Source: Kushneria indalinina DSM 14324
GTDB taxonomy: Bacteria; Pseudomonadota; Gammaproteobacteria; Pseudomonadales; Halomonadaceae
NCBI RefSeq assembly: GCF_003385845.1
Contig: NZ_QRDJ01000007.1
Span: 62,001-126,000, forward strand
Length of the DNA stretch: 64,000 nt
Direction: 5' to 3'
Shown here: in pieces, positions 11,041 to 19,795 of the stretch
Position numbering within the stretch: position 1 is the first letter of the stretch
How the letters are laid out: each line of letters opens with the position of its first letter
Translations under genes and position numbers: made by a program
Notes under the pieces: generated by a model
The model's input: the letters and a program-made list of their open reading frames with translations, nothing else
The model's database searches: none
Told to the model about the DNA's origin: nothing

Positions 11041-13347
11041 ATGCCCCGCTCTGCCGATGCCTCAAACCGCCCCCGTCACCGCACCAGGCTGTTGATCCTG
11101 GCCGATGACCTGACCGGCACCGCCGACTCGGCGGTGACCTGCAGCAGTGCGGGGCTGACCACGCAGGTTCTTTTAAACGCCACCGCCGAGGCCCCGGCCG
11201 ACGTCATCGCCATCGATACCGACTCCCGGGGCTGTGCGCCGGCGCAGGCCGCACGGCGCAGTCGCGACTGTCTCGAGCACTGGCAGGGTCGACATGCGTC
11301 TCTCTACAAGAAGATGGACTCGACCCTGCGCGGCAACGTGGCCGCCGAGCTTGCCGCACTGATCCCGCTGGCCGGCATGGCCATCGTGGCACCGGCCTTT
11401 CCGGCCACCGGTCGCACGACGCGTCAGGGTCGCCAGTATCTCGATGACTGTCCGGTCGAGGCCTGCGAGGTATGGACCAACGAGGGGATGACCGGCCGTG
11501 CCGACCTGGTCGCCATGCTGAAACAGACCGGCCTTGAGACCGCGCTTTTGACGCTTGATGACCTGCACCAGCCGCCTGAGGCCGTTACGCAGCGTCTGGC
11601 GAGCTGGCAGCGCGAGGGCGTTCAGGCCGTGGTCTGCGATGCGCTGACCGGGGACGATCTTGCCCGCATCGCGCGCGCCTCGGTGCCGCTTTCCAGCGTT
11701 TTCTGGGCAGGCTCGGCAGGGCTTGGCGAGGCGCTGCCTGAAGCCCTCGGGCTGCTGCCCGCCACGACAGCCACCGGCTCGCCGGCGACAGTTCATCCGA
11801 CCGGGCCGACACTGATCGTGGTCGGCAGCATGAGCGGCGTCTCTCACCGTCAGGCCGATGCCCTTCAGACGCTGGCCGGAGCGTCGCTGGAAGTTGTATC
11901 GCTGGAAGCTGCCCTGCTGCGGGCCACTGTTTCAGGCAATGAGCATGACGCCCTTCAGCGGCGTATCGAACAGGCGCTGCGCTCAGGTCGAGACGTGCTG
12001 GTGCGCCTGGTGCAGGGCGAGGATCGCAACACGCAGGAAGCATCGCAGCTCAGCGACCGCCTCGGCGAGCTGCTCTCGCCCCTGCTGCCTCACGCCTCCC
12101 GTCTGATCGCCACGGGAGGTGCCACGGCTCGCGCCATCCTGACCGCCGCCGACATTGTCGAGCTCACACTTCTGGATGCCCCGGATATCGGCATGGCACG
12201 CATGACAGGCCCTGGCCCGACGTCGCTCGAGGTCATCACCAAGGCCGGCGGATTCGGCGACCCGGACGCGCTGGCCCGCCTGTGGCGCGCCGGACGCTCC
12301 CGGCAGACGGCCACCACTCTACCAGGAACCCCACACATGACAGACCGCCCCGTTATCGGCATTACCATGGGCGACGCCGCGGGCGTTGGCCCTGAAATCA
12401 TCGTCAGAAGTCTGGCCCACGACTCGGTGCACCAGCAGTGTCGGGCACTGGTCATCGGTGACGCCGGCCGCCTTCGCGACGCTGCCACGCGTCTGGGCAG
12501 CCCGGTGACGATTGCCGCCATCGAAGAGCCGAATCAGGCCCGCTTCGAGCCCGGCGTTATCGACTGCATTGATCTGGCCCTGATCCCCGAAGATCTGCCC
12601 TACGGCGAGGTCTCGCCCGTGGCCGGTGACGCGGCCTATCAATATATCGCCCGCACGGTGACACTGACCCAGCAGGGCCAGCTCGATGCCATCTGTACGG
12701 CACCGCTCAACAAGGCGGCCCTGCATGCCGGGGGGCATATTTTCCCCGGACACACCGAGCTGCTGGCCCATTTGACCGGCACCGAAGAGGTGTCGATGAT
12801 GCTGGTGACGCCGAAAATGAAGGTGATCCACGTCACCACTCATTTAGGGATTATCGATGCCATCGCCCGTATCGAGCCGGGGCTGGTCCAGCGCACCATC
12901 GAACGTGCTCACGAGACGCTGGCCCGCGCCGGTATCGACAACCCGCGCATCGCGGTGTGCGGCATCAATCCGCATGCCGGCGAGAACGGGCTATTTGGCT
13001 ATGGTGAGGAGGAAGAGAAGATCATGCCCGCCATCGAGGTGCTGCGCGCGCGCGGCTGGAATGTGGAAGGCCCGCTGCCGGCGGATACGCTCTTTTTCCG
13101 CGCCGGACGCGGTGACTTCGACTGCGTGGTCGCCATGTATCATGATCAGGGGCACGGCCCGGTCAAGGTGATGGGGCTGGAGGCCGGCGTCAACGTCACG
13201 GTTGGCCTGCCGGTCGTGCGCACTTCGGTGGACCACGGCACGGCGTTTGATATTGCAGGCCGCGGCATCGCCGATGAACGCAGCATGCTTGAAGCGCTGC
13301 GCCAGGCGGTAGAGCTTGCCAGCCGCCACGATGCCGGGGCAGCCTGA
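11041..13347 (+). CDS. Fused four-carbon acid-sugar kinase (DUF1537) and PdxA2-type 4-phosphate dehydrogenase
   Basis: This 768-residue chain joins two enzymes. Residues about 15-425 are a DUF1537 kinase (RLLILADDLTGTADSAV; KKMDSTLRGNV; C-terminal TGGATARAIL). Residues 433-768 are a PdxA-family dehydrogenase (ITMGDAAGVGPEI, FPGHTELLAHLT, GINPHAGENGLFGYGEEEE, YHDQGHGPVKVMG with its metal histidines). YHDQGH rather than YHDQGL is typical of PdxA2, not vitamin B6 PdxA. In D-threonate breakdown the kinase makes D-threonate 4-phosphate and PdxA2 oxidises and decarboxylates it to DHAP plus CO2; here both steps would sit on one chain. The start at 11041 has GAGG upstream; an ATG at 10948 would be inside the operator region. 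An ATG at 12337 preceded by AGGAA could give free PdxA2. Confidence 0.88.
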   Translation: MPRSADASNRPRHRTRLLILADDLTGTADSAVTCSSAGLTTQVLLNATAEAPADVIAIDTDSRGCAPAQAARRSRDCLEHWQGRHASLYKKMDSTLRGNVAAELAALIPLAGMAIVAPAFPATGRTTRQGRQYLDDCPVEACEVWTNEGMTGRADLVAMLKQTGLETALLTLDDLHQPPEAVTQRLASWQREGVQAVVCDALTGDDLARIARASVPLSSVFWAGSAGLGEALPEALGLLPATTATGSPATVHPTGPTLIVVGSMSGVSHRQADALQTLAGASLEVVSLEAALLRATVSGNEHDALQRRIEQALRSGRDVLVRLVQGEDRNTQEASQLSDRLGELLSPLLPHASRLIATGGATARAILTAADIVELTLLDAPDIGMARMTGPGPTSLEVITKAGGFGDPDALARLWRAGRSRQTATTLPGTPHMTDRPVIGITMGDAAGVGPEIIVRSLAHDSVHQQCRALVIGDAGRLRDAATRLGSPVTIAAIEEPNQARFEPGVIDCIDLALIPEDLPYGEVSPVAGDAAYQYIARTVTLTQQGQLDAICTAPLNKAALHAGGHIFPGHTELLAHLTGTEEVSMMLVTPKMKVIHVTTHLGIIDAIARIEPGLVQRTIERAHETLARAGIDNPRIAVCGINPHAGENGLFGYGEEEEKIMPAIEVLRARGWNVEGPLPADTLFFRAGRGDFDCVVAMYHDQGHGPVKVMGLEAGVNVTVGLPVVRTSVDHGTAFDIAGRGIADERSMLEALRQAVELASRHDAGAA

Positions 13348-13393
13348 ATCACGGGCCCGGCAACAGAGACTCATCCACTTTGGGGAGATAGAC

Positions 13394-14320
13394 ATGGCGA
13401 TCATCGGTTTTGCAGGACTCGGATTCATGGGTGCCGGTATGGCCGGCAATATTCTCAAGGCAGGCTACCCACTCAGGGTGCTGGCGCATCGTAACCGCCA
13501 GCCCATCGATGATCTCGTCGCCAAAGGTGCCGAGGAGGCCGACAACGCGGCGGCGCTGGGCGCCGAGTGCGACATCATCTTTCTCTGCGTGACCGGGGCG
13601 CCGCAGGTTCAGGCGCTGATCGAGGGGGATGAAGGGATTCGCGCCGGCGCCCGGAGCGCGGGCCGTCAGGGCCTGGTCATCGTCGACTGCTCGACCTCCG
13701 AGCCGACAGTGACCCGCGAGCTTGCCGCCTCGCTGAGCGAGGATGGCATCACGCTGATGGATGCCCCGCTGGGCGGCACGCCCACCCAGGCCGACGCCGG
13801 AGAACTCCAGGCCATTGTCGGCGGCGACGAGTCGACTCTCGAGGCCATACGTCCGGTGCTGGAGAGCTGGACCGCCAGAATTTTGCACGTCGGCCCGGTC
13901 GGTGCCGGGCACACCATGAAGCTGCTCAACAACTTCCTGTCCATGGGTTATGGCGCCATCTTCACCGAAGCATTGACCATCGGTGCCAAAGCCGGCATCA
14001 CGCCGGAGACGTTTGATAGCGTCATTCGCGGCTCGCGCATGGATTGCGGCTTCTATCGCACCTTCTTCCAGTACGTGCTGGAGCGTGACCGCGACGCCCA
14101 TCGATTTACCCTGACCAACGCCCACAAGGATACCCGTTACCTGGCCTCACTTGCCGAGGCGATGAACGTGAACGCCGGCGTCGCCAGGGCCGTTCGGGAT
14201 CTTTATGCCAGTGCAGAAGCCCAGGGGGATGGCGAAAAATTCGTGCCGGAGCTTTCCGATATCTTTGCCGCCCGCCATCAGACCTCCCTGAGCCAGACGC
14301 CGAACACGGCCGGGAACTGA
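13394..14320 (+). CDS. NAD-binding hydroxyacid dehydrogenase, LtnD/3-hydroxyisobutyrate dehydrogenase family
   Basis: This 308-residue beta-hydroxyacid dehydrogenase has the Rossmann motif GFAGLGFMGAGMAGN at the N-terminus. The substrate-binding stretch is DAPLGGTPTQADAGEL (usual DAPVSGG, so the Ser is replaced). The catalytic-lysine motif is GAGHTMKLLNNF. L-threonate 2-dehydrogenase (LtnD) and tartronate semialdehyde reductase belong here. Its place after the DUF1537-PdxA2 fusion makes an acid-sugar dehydrogenase likely. It could oxidise C2 of a tetronate, giving a second entry into the kinase, but the substrate is not proven. GGGGAG at 13382-13387 supports the ATG at 13394. It is 46 bp after the fusion gene. 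Confidence 0.82.
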   Translation: MAIIGFAGLGFMGAGMAGNILKAGYPLRVLAHRNRQPIDDLVAKGAEEADNAAALGAECDIIFLCVTGAPQVQALIEGDEGIRAGARSAGRQGLVIVDCSTSEPTVTRELAASLSEDGITLMDAPLGGTPTQADAGELQAIVGGDESTLEAIRPVLESWTARILHVGPVGAGHTMKLLNNFLSMGYGAIFTEALTIGAKAGITPETFDSVIRGSRMDCGFYRTFFQYVLERDRDAHRFTLTNAHKDTRYLASLAEAMNVNAGVARAVRDLYASAEAQGDGEKFVPELSDIFAARHQTSLSQTPNTAGN

Positions 14321-14361
14321 TAGAGTCATGTCGTGATGTCTGTTTGCTTCAAGGAGTCAGG

Positions 14362-15141
14362 ATGAAGGTTGCCCGCCGTCGCGAGGCCATGCTGAAAGCG
14401 GTGCTCTCCGGCATGACCGAGGTAGAGACCCTGTGTGCCCATTTTGGCGTCTCGGAAGCGACCGTGCGGCGCGACCTGGGGGCGCTGGCCGAACAGGGCC
14501 TGATCGTGCGGACCTATGGCGGCGCCGCCCACATTGGCGCCCGCGAGCCGGAGCTGACACTGTCACAGCGCCAGTCGCACCAGGAAGGCGTCAAGGCACA
14601 GCTGGCGGCGCTGGCACTCGAGCAGATCAGGGATCACGACACGCTGCTGCTGGATGGCGGTACCACCACCGCCGCACTGGCTGCAGTGCTGCACCAGCGT
14701 CAGGGGCTGCATGTCATTACCAACAATCTGGCCGCGCTATCGGCGCTCGAGCGGCTTCCCGAAGGCCGGGTGACCGTGCTGGGAGGTGATGTGCGCATGT
14801 CCAGCATGACCACCATGGGCCCTGCTGCCCAGGCCATGCTGGCGCGACTGTCGGTCGATCGGGTTTTCGTGAGCGCTGATGGGGTCACCGCCGATCTGGG
14901 TCTGTGCGAGGCCAGCCCCGAACAGGCCTGGCTCAAGGAGCTGATGATTGGTCGCAGTGCCAGGTGCTATGTCATGGCCGATCATACCAAGCTGGGGCGA
15001 ACCAGCCAGCAGCACTGGACGCCCTTGCCGGCGGCATGGACGCTCATCACTGATGCCATTGATGAGCAGGTTCTGGCCCCGTTTCGCCAGTACAACGTTC
15101 GTGTACTGTCCCTTGCCGCATCATCCAACACACTGGCGTAG
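14362..15141 (+). CDS. DeoR-family transcriptional regulator
   Basis: The N-terminal winged helix-turn-helix reads EVETLCAHFGVSEATVRRDL, followed by the family hallmark YGGA. The C-terminal DeoR effector domain includes LLDGGTTTAALA and VITNNLAALSAL. These regulators usually repress sugar or acid-sugar catabolism and respond to a phosphorylated intermediate. AAGGAG at 14351-14356 fixes the start at 14362. It is co-oriented with the dehydrogenase 41 bp upstream and is probably in its operon. It is the best candidate to bind the CGTTTC repeats at 5214-5247 and 10866-11017. Confidence 0.9.
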   Translation: MKVARRREAMLKAVLSGMTEVETLCAHFGVSEATVRRDLGALAEQGLIVRTYGGAAHIGAREPELTLSQRQSHQEGVKAQLAALALEQIRDHDTLLLDGGTTTAALAAVLHQRQGLHVITNNLAALSALERLPEGRVTVLGGDVRMSSMTTMGPAAQAMLARLSVDRVFVSADGVTADLGLCEASPEQAWLKELMIGRSARCYVMADHTKLGRTSQQHWTPLPAAWTLITDAIDEQVLAPFRQYNVRVLSLAASSNTLA

Positions 15142-15199
15142 CACTCTGCGTTCATCCTCTGCGCCATTTTGTCGATATACAGGTTGCCAGCATACAAAA

Positions 15200-15221
15200 G
15201 GCCCCGCCATATGGCGGGGCC
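15200..15221. terminator. Bidirectional terminator between deoR-type gene and PRC-barrel-like gene
   Basis: A perfect 22-bp palindrome (arms GGCCCCGCCAT and ATGGCGGGGCC) lies between two convergent genes, with AAAA on one side and CTTTC on the other. Confidence 0.7.
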
Positions 15222-15227
15222 CTGCTT

Positions 15228-15509
15228 TCAACGCTCGGGGGTAAAGCTCGGCGGGTCGCTGGCAGGAAAACTTTCCTCCATCTCTTCATCCACATCACTG
15301 ATGTCGCTATCGATGGTCGGATCAGCATTCAGAATTTCCGCCTTCTGATCCACGGTCAGTCCGTTACTGTCGTGCACCATATCGACAGGTACCCAGATGT
15401 GCTTGCCGTACTCATCTGCCAGCTTGAGATGGTCGCCCTCTTCGGCCTTGACCCTGCCCAGCAGATTGCCCCGGGTATCGTGTACGTCACGTCCTTGCTC
15501 GATCGTCAT
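15228..15509 (-). CDS. Small PRC-barrel-like (DUF2171-type) protein
   Basis: This is a 93-residue acidic protein. Its N-terminal part (TIEQGRDVHDTRGNLLGRV, then VPVDMVHDSNGLTV) resembles the short beta-barrel DUF2171/PRC-barrel fold found in small stress-related proteins. The C-terminus is very acidic and ends in EESFPASDPPSFTPER, a tail seen in other small bacterial proteins. The start at 15509 is chosen because GGAG lies 8 bases upstream; a longer frame from 15596 has no support. Its role is unknown. The gene is convergent with the deoR-type gene across the palindromic terminator. Confidence 0.65.
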   Translation of the reverse strand: MTIEQGRDVHDTRGNLLGRVKAEEGDHLKLADEYGKHIWVPVDMVHDSNGLTVDQKAEILNADPTIDSDISDVDEEMEESFPASDPPSFTPER

Positions 15510-15778
15510 GGATGCGTCTCCTGCATCTGAAACATGAATGGCGATTGCCTTCAGTGTCCTCTTTAGCCTGGCATTGATGGGGGTTACGGTAGGCACAATA
15601 TTGTTGATTTATATTTATAAATGCGTTCAAGCCACGCTATTGCGCTACCGTGCGTGCACACTCCCTTGCGTGGCGTTACATCTGAAATACAGCCTTCATG
15701 TCCTCGGTTAAATATCAAGCGCCTTCGAAGGCGTATCCTGCCGGGTCATACCCCATGGCGTGCTTCAGGAGGAAACAC

Positions 15779-16300
15779 ATGGCCAACCAAAAGGACAGCA
15801 TGATCCAGGCGCTGATCGATTATATGGAGCAGCATGAGCAGGTCATGACCACGGCAGAATCCTGCACGGCGGGCCTGATCCTATCAGAGCTGGCAAGCGT
15901 CCCCGGGTCGGGGCATCTCATTGATAGCGGACTGGTGGTCTACTCCCCCGAGGCCAAGCAGCGCTATCTGCATATCGATGAAGAGATCTTTGAAAAATAC
16001 TCGATGACCAGCGAAGTCCTGTCATGTGAGATGGCCAAGGGGGCGCTCAACAATACGCAGGCTACCATTGCCGTGGCCAATACGGGCATCGCCGGTCCCG
16101 CACCGTCCGATGATGGCACGCCCATCGGCACCGTCTGCTTTGCCTGGGCCTTTCGCACCGAAGCAGGCGACCACCTGTTCTGTGAAACCCGGCAGTTTGA
16201 CGGCGATCGCAATGAAGTGCGTCTTGCCGCGGCACGCCATGCGCTTTCGCGCGTCAGTCATTATCATGAGCAGTGTTTGAACAACGCGGCTGACGCGTGA
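15779..16300 (+). CDS. pncC: Nicotinamide-nucleotide amidase (CinA C-terminal domain family)
   Basis: This 173-residue protein is a stand-alone CinA C-terminal domain, the PncC enzyme that deamidates NMN to nicotinate mononucleotide in NAD recycling. The motifs TAESCTAGLILSELASVPGSG and VANTGIAGPAP contain the active-site Ser and loop. The length matches E. coli PncC/YgaD. AGGAGG six bases before the ATG at 15779 fixes the start. NadE lies 78 bp downstream on the same strand, so two NAD-salvage steps are neighbours. A CGCCTTCGAAGGCG palindrome lies upstream at 15720-15733. Confidence 0.88.
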   Translation: MANQKDSMIQALIDYMEQHEQVMTTAESCTAGLILSELASVPGSGHLIDSGLVVYSPEAKQRYLHIDEEIFEKYSMTSEVLSCEMAKGALNNTQATIAVANTGIAGPAPSDDGTPIGTVCFAWAFRTEAGDHLFCETRQFDGDRNEVRLAAARHALSRVSHYHEQCLNNAADA

Positions 16301-16378
16301 CCGGAATTTTATCGATCCCGATTTCTGGCTACGCTGTCAGTAGTACCACATTCACTGCACGCAGGATGATGATCGCCC

Positions 16379-17191
16379 ATGACCACCCAGCAGCAGATTA
16401 TTGACGCCCTCGATATCGAACAGAACTTCGATGCTCAACAGGAAGTGGAACGTCGCATCGACTTCCTGGCGAGATACCTTGAAGACACCGGCACCCAGGC
16501 CCTGGTCCTGGGGATCAGCGGCGGCGTGGACTCCACCACGGCCGGACGCCTGTGCCAGCTTGCCGTGGAGCGCGTCCGCGAGCGCGGCGGCAACGCCACC
16601 TTTTATGCCATGCGTCTGCCCTACGGTGAGCAGCATGATGAAGACGACGCCCAGACCGCCATCAACTACATCAGGGCCGACAAGCAGCTTGATGTGAACA
16701 TCAAGCCCTCGGCGGATGGCATGCTCGAAGGCCTTGAGCAGGGTAGCCTTGAGTTCAACGATGAGAATCAGCGCGATTTCGTTCACGGCAACATCAAGGC
16801 ACGCGCCCGCATGATCGCGCAGTATGCCGTGGCCGGCCGACACAACGGTCTGGTAGTGGGTACCGACCACGGCGCCGAAGCGGTCATGGGCTTTTTCACC
16901 AAGCACGGTGATGGCGCCTGCGATATCACGCCGCTGGCCGGCCTTCACAAGCGCCGGGTACGCGCCCTGCTCAGCGTGCTTGACGGGCCTGAAGCGCTGG
17001 TCAACAAGGTGCCGACCGCGGATCTGGAGTCCCTCTCCCCGGGGCGCACCGACGAGGACGCCCTGGGCGTCAGCTACGATCAGATCGATGACTTTCTTGA
17101 AGGCAAGAAGATCGATGATGACGCGGCGCAGCGCATCATCAGCACCTATGAGCGCACGGCGCATAAGCGCGAACTGCCACGAGGGCCGTAA
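16379..17191 (+). CDS. nadE: Ammonia-dependent NAD+ synthetase
   Basis: NadE converts nicotinic acid adenine dinucleotide, ATP and ammonia to NAD+. The PP-loop is LGISGGVDSTTAGRL (about residues 43-57). GTDHGAEAVMGFFTKHGDG and the substrate stretch KVPTADLESLSPGRTDE are typical. The length of 270 residues fits the short, glutaminase-free type (E. coli 275). It follows pncC on the same strand. Confidence 0.95.
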   Translation: MTTQQQIIDALDIEQNFDAQQEVERRIDFLARYLEDTGTQALVLGISGGVDSTTAGRLCQLAVERVRERGGNATFYAMRLPYGEQHDEDDAQTAINYIRADKQLDVNIKPSADGMLEGLEQGSLEFNDENQRDFVHGNIKARARMIAQYAVAGRHNGLVVGTDHGAEAVMGFFTKHGDGACDITPLAGLHKRRVRALLSVLDGPEALVNKVPTADLESLSPGRTDEDALGVSYDQIDDFLEGKKIDDDAAQRIISTYERTAHKRELPRGP

Positions 17192-17297
17192 GCCTTACTG
17201 ATCCTGAAATCCCGATGCTGATCACCTGTTTGAGCGCCCGCGACTTGACGCGGAGCGCTCAAGCATCTGAGATAGCCTCTCACGCAAGGAGGCACAC

Positions 17298-18398
17298 ATG
17301 CATCAAGAGGACTCCCCTTCAGACGATCGCAACCAGCGCGATCGCTACCCGCCGGCCAACAGCTGGGCCGATCAGCCCCGCGGCGATGCCCCCGAGGAGG
17401 ACAAGCCTCACCACCGGCGCAACGTCCCGCGCTGGCGCGAGCAGTTCTATCTTGTCTGGGATCTGATCATCATGGTGCTGGTCTCGGCCAGTCTGCTTTT
17501 GATCCTCTTTGACACGCTGTATCTGACCGGCCCCTTTCGCGCCATGCTCTCGGCCATTTCGCCGTCTCTCGAGCAGGGCGGTGCCTGGCTGAACGCCAAC
17601 TTCGAGACCATCGATCTCTGGTTTGTCGGCATTTTCATTCTGGATGTGCTGGGCGGCTGGGCCTTTGCTATCTGGGACAAGCGCTATCACCGCTGGTTTT
17701 TCTACCCGTTCGTGCACTGGTATGACGTGCTCGGCTGCATCCCGGTCGGCGGTCTGCGCATGCTGCGTGTCCTGCGTATTATCGGGCTCTTGATTCGCCT
17801 GCAGCGTACGCGCCTGATCGATATTCGCACCTGGGGCATCTACCGGTTTTTCTACAAATACTACGAGATCGTGCTTGAGGAGCTCTCCGATCGCGTCATC
17901 GTGCGGATGCTGACCGATGTGCAGGAAGGCTTTCTGTCCAAGGGCAATCTATCCCAGCGCGTGACCGACGAGGTCCTGCTGCCCCGCAAGCAGCAACTCA
18001 TCGATGACGTCTCGCTTCGTGTGCAGCGTGTGCTGGGCGAAAGCTATGCCGAGCACCGCAACGATCTCAACACTTGGGTCAGCGGTCTGATTCACCGCGC
18101 CGTGACAGAAAACCCCACTATTCGCAGCCTTCAGCGGCTGCCGATGGGCGCGCAGGTGGTCGAGGCCATGGATGAGGCAATGGCCGACGTGGCCAGTCGA
18201 CTGATCCGGGAAGCGGTCATCGGCATCCGGTCGCCGGACTTCCGGTCACTGGTCGAGGAGCTGGCCAACCGCACCATCGATCGCAGCGCGCCTAAAAGCA
18301 CCAGCGACTATCAGGCGCTCGAGCAGGTGCTGGTCGAGGTGCTGGACGTGCTCAAGGATGAAGTGAAGGTGCAGCGCTGGAAGGAGCGCTACTACTAG
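17298..18398 (+). CDS. Membrane protein with an S4-like arginine helix, function unknown
   Basis: A polar N-terminus (residues 1-50) is followed by hydrophobic segments near 53-75, 103-125 and 135-150. Next comes an S4-like stretch with Arg at 154, 157, 160, 167, 170 and 172 (GGLRMLRVLRIIGLLIRLQRTR). The layout resembles the voltage-sensor module of ion channels, but no pore helix or selectivity filter follows. Instead there is a helical soluble region of about 190 residues. GGAGG five bases upstream supports the ATG at 17298. Homologues are often labelled ion transporter or, wrongly, SecA. I assign no function. Confidence 0.75.
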   Translation: MHQEDSPSDDRNQRDRYPPANSWADQPRGDAPEEDKPHHRRNVPRWREQFYLVWDLIIMVLVSASLLLILFDTLYLTGPFRAMLSAISPSLEQGGAWLNANFETIDLWFVGIFILDVLGGWAFAIWDKRYHRWFFYPFVHWYDVLGCIPVGGLRMLRVLRIIGLLIRLQRTRLIDIRTWGIYRFFYKYYEIVLEELSDRVIVRMLTDVQEGFLSKGNLSQRVTDEVLLPRKQQLIDDVSLRVQRVLGESYAEHRNDLNTWVSGLIHRAVTENPTIRSLQRLPMGAQVVEAMDEAMADVASRLIREAVIGIRSPDFRSLVEELANRTIDRSAPKSTSDYQALEQVLVEVLDVLKDEVKVQRWKERYY

Positions 18399-18445
18399 CG
18401 TGAGAGACGGCTGCGACGGCTGGCGAGAAAACGACTGCGACGGCG

Positions 18446-19789
18446 CTACGTCGCCGTCGTTGCCTCGCGGCGGCGCCAGTACAAAAGCGGAATCCCGAGC
18501 GCCACGATCGTGACGCCGATCACACCGCCCGCCCCGGCGTTGATCAGGCTGGCATATACCAGTCCCGCACAGACCAGACAAAACAGGATGGGCGTGAGCG
18601 GATAGAACGGTACGCGAAACGCCCGCGCCCCGTCGCCCCCTTCCCGCTGGCGCAGTATCAAAAGCGATATGCCCACCAGCAGCAGAAAGCCCCAGAACAC
18701 CGGCGCCGTGTAATCCACCATGGCCTCGAAGCCGTCGCGATGCAGATCGCCCAGCGCCACCAGCACCAGCGACAGAATGCCCTGCACCACCAGCGCATTG
18801 GCCGGATTGTCACCGCGCTGGCTCCACATCCCCAGCCGTCTCAGCGGCGGCAGATCGCGCCCCAGCGCATAGTAGACGCGCGCCCCGGTAAACAGCGTCG
18901 CATTGAGCGTGGAGAGCGTGGCGGCAATGACGATCACCGTCATGGCCAGCGCCCCGGCATCGCCCAGGATGACCTGCATCATGTGTGATGCCACGGCGTC
19001 ACTGCCTCGCAGACCCTCAAGGCCCAGCACGCCCAGATAGCTCAGATTGATCAGGGCATACAAAATGATCAGCAGTACGGACCCCATGACCAGCACGCGG
19101 GCCATATCACGCCGTGGGTAGCGCATGTCGGCCGACAGATAGGCCGCCTCGTTCCAGCCGCCGTAGGTGATCAGGACAAACACCATGGCCATGCCCAGCG
19201 CGGAGAAGCCATCGCCCATCGGGGCACTGCTGCGCTGGGACAGGGTGTGGCCTTCCATGCTGCCAAGGCCCAGCACGATCACCCCCAGCATCAGTGCGAC
19301 GGTCGTCAGGGTGAAAAGCCGCTGAGTCAGGCGCCCCTGGTGGGTACCGGCCACGTTGATCAGTGTAAAGACCATAATGGCAAGACCGGCATAGATTGCC
19401 GGGCCGTGCTCACCCAGCGAGAAGAGCGTGCTGGCGTAATCGCCAAACACAAATGCCACGGCGGCAATGCCGCCGGTCTGGATCACCGTGCCGCGCGCCC
19501 AGCCAAATAAAATGGCCACTCGCTGACCCAGCGCGCGGGAAAGAAAGTGATACTCGCCGCCGGCATCAGGATAGCGCGAGGCCAGCTCTGCGTAGCACAG
19601 CGCCCCCATTAGCATCACGACCCCGCCGGCCAGCCATACCCCCAGAAAGGCCCAGCTGCTGTCAACGTGACCGGCGACCAGCGGCGGCGTGCGAAAGATG
19701 CCCACGCCGATCACCACGCCCATCATGATGGCAACAGCGTCGGGCACGCCCAGATAGCGACGCACGCCGGTCGCGGCGCTTGCGCTCAT
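18446..19789 (-). CDS. APC-family amino acid permease
   Basis: This 447-residue protein has 12 predicted helices, close to the LAT/SteT branch of the APC superfamily. The first helix carries MMGVVIGVGIFRTPP, the unwound substrate-binding GxGIF motif. LCYAELASRYPDAGGEY is the conserved loop after helix 2. It should carry an amino acid, possibly by exchange. It starts 6 bp after the stop of the exported methyltransferase on the same strand, so the two are probably co-transcribed, though their link is unclear. Confidence 0.88.
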   Translation of the reverse strand: MSASAATGVRRYLGVPDAVAIMMGVVIGVGIFRTPPLVAGHVDSSWAFLGVWLAGGVVMLMGALCYAELASRYPDAGGEYHFLSRALGQRVAILFGWARGTVIQTGGIAAVAFVFGDYASTLFSLGEHGPAIYAGLAIMVFTLINVAGTHQGRLTQRLFTLTTVALMLGVIVLGLGSMEGHTLSQRSSAPMGDGFSALGMAMVFVLITYGGWNEAAYLSADMRYPRRDMARVLVMGSVLLIILYALINLSYLGVLGLEGLRGSDAVASHMMQVILGDAGALAMTVIVIAATLSTLNATLFTGARVYYALGRDLPPLRRLGMWSQRGDNPANALVVQGILSLVLVALGDLHRDGFEAMVDYTAPVFWGFLLLVGISLLILRQREGGDGARAFRVPFYPLTPILFCLVCAGLVYASLINAGAGGVIGVTIVALGIPLLYWRRREATTAT

Positions 19790-19795
19790 GGAGAA

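Noticed and set aside
12337-13347. PdxA for vitamin B6 synthesis
   Set aside because: YHDQGH in place of YHDQGL, fusion to a DUF1537 kinase and an acid-sugar neighbourhood indicate PdxA2-type catabolism; the usual ksgA/surA neighbours of pdxA are absent.
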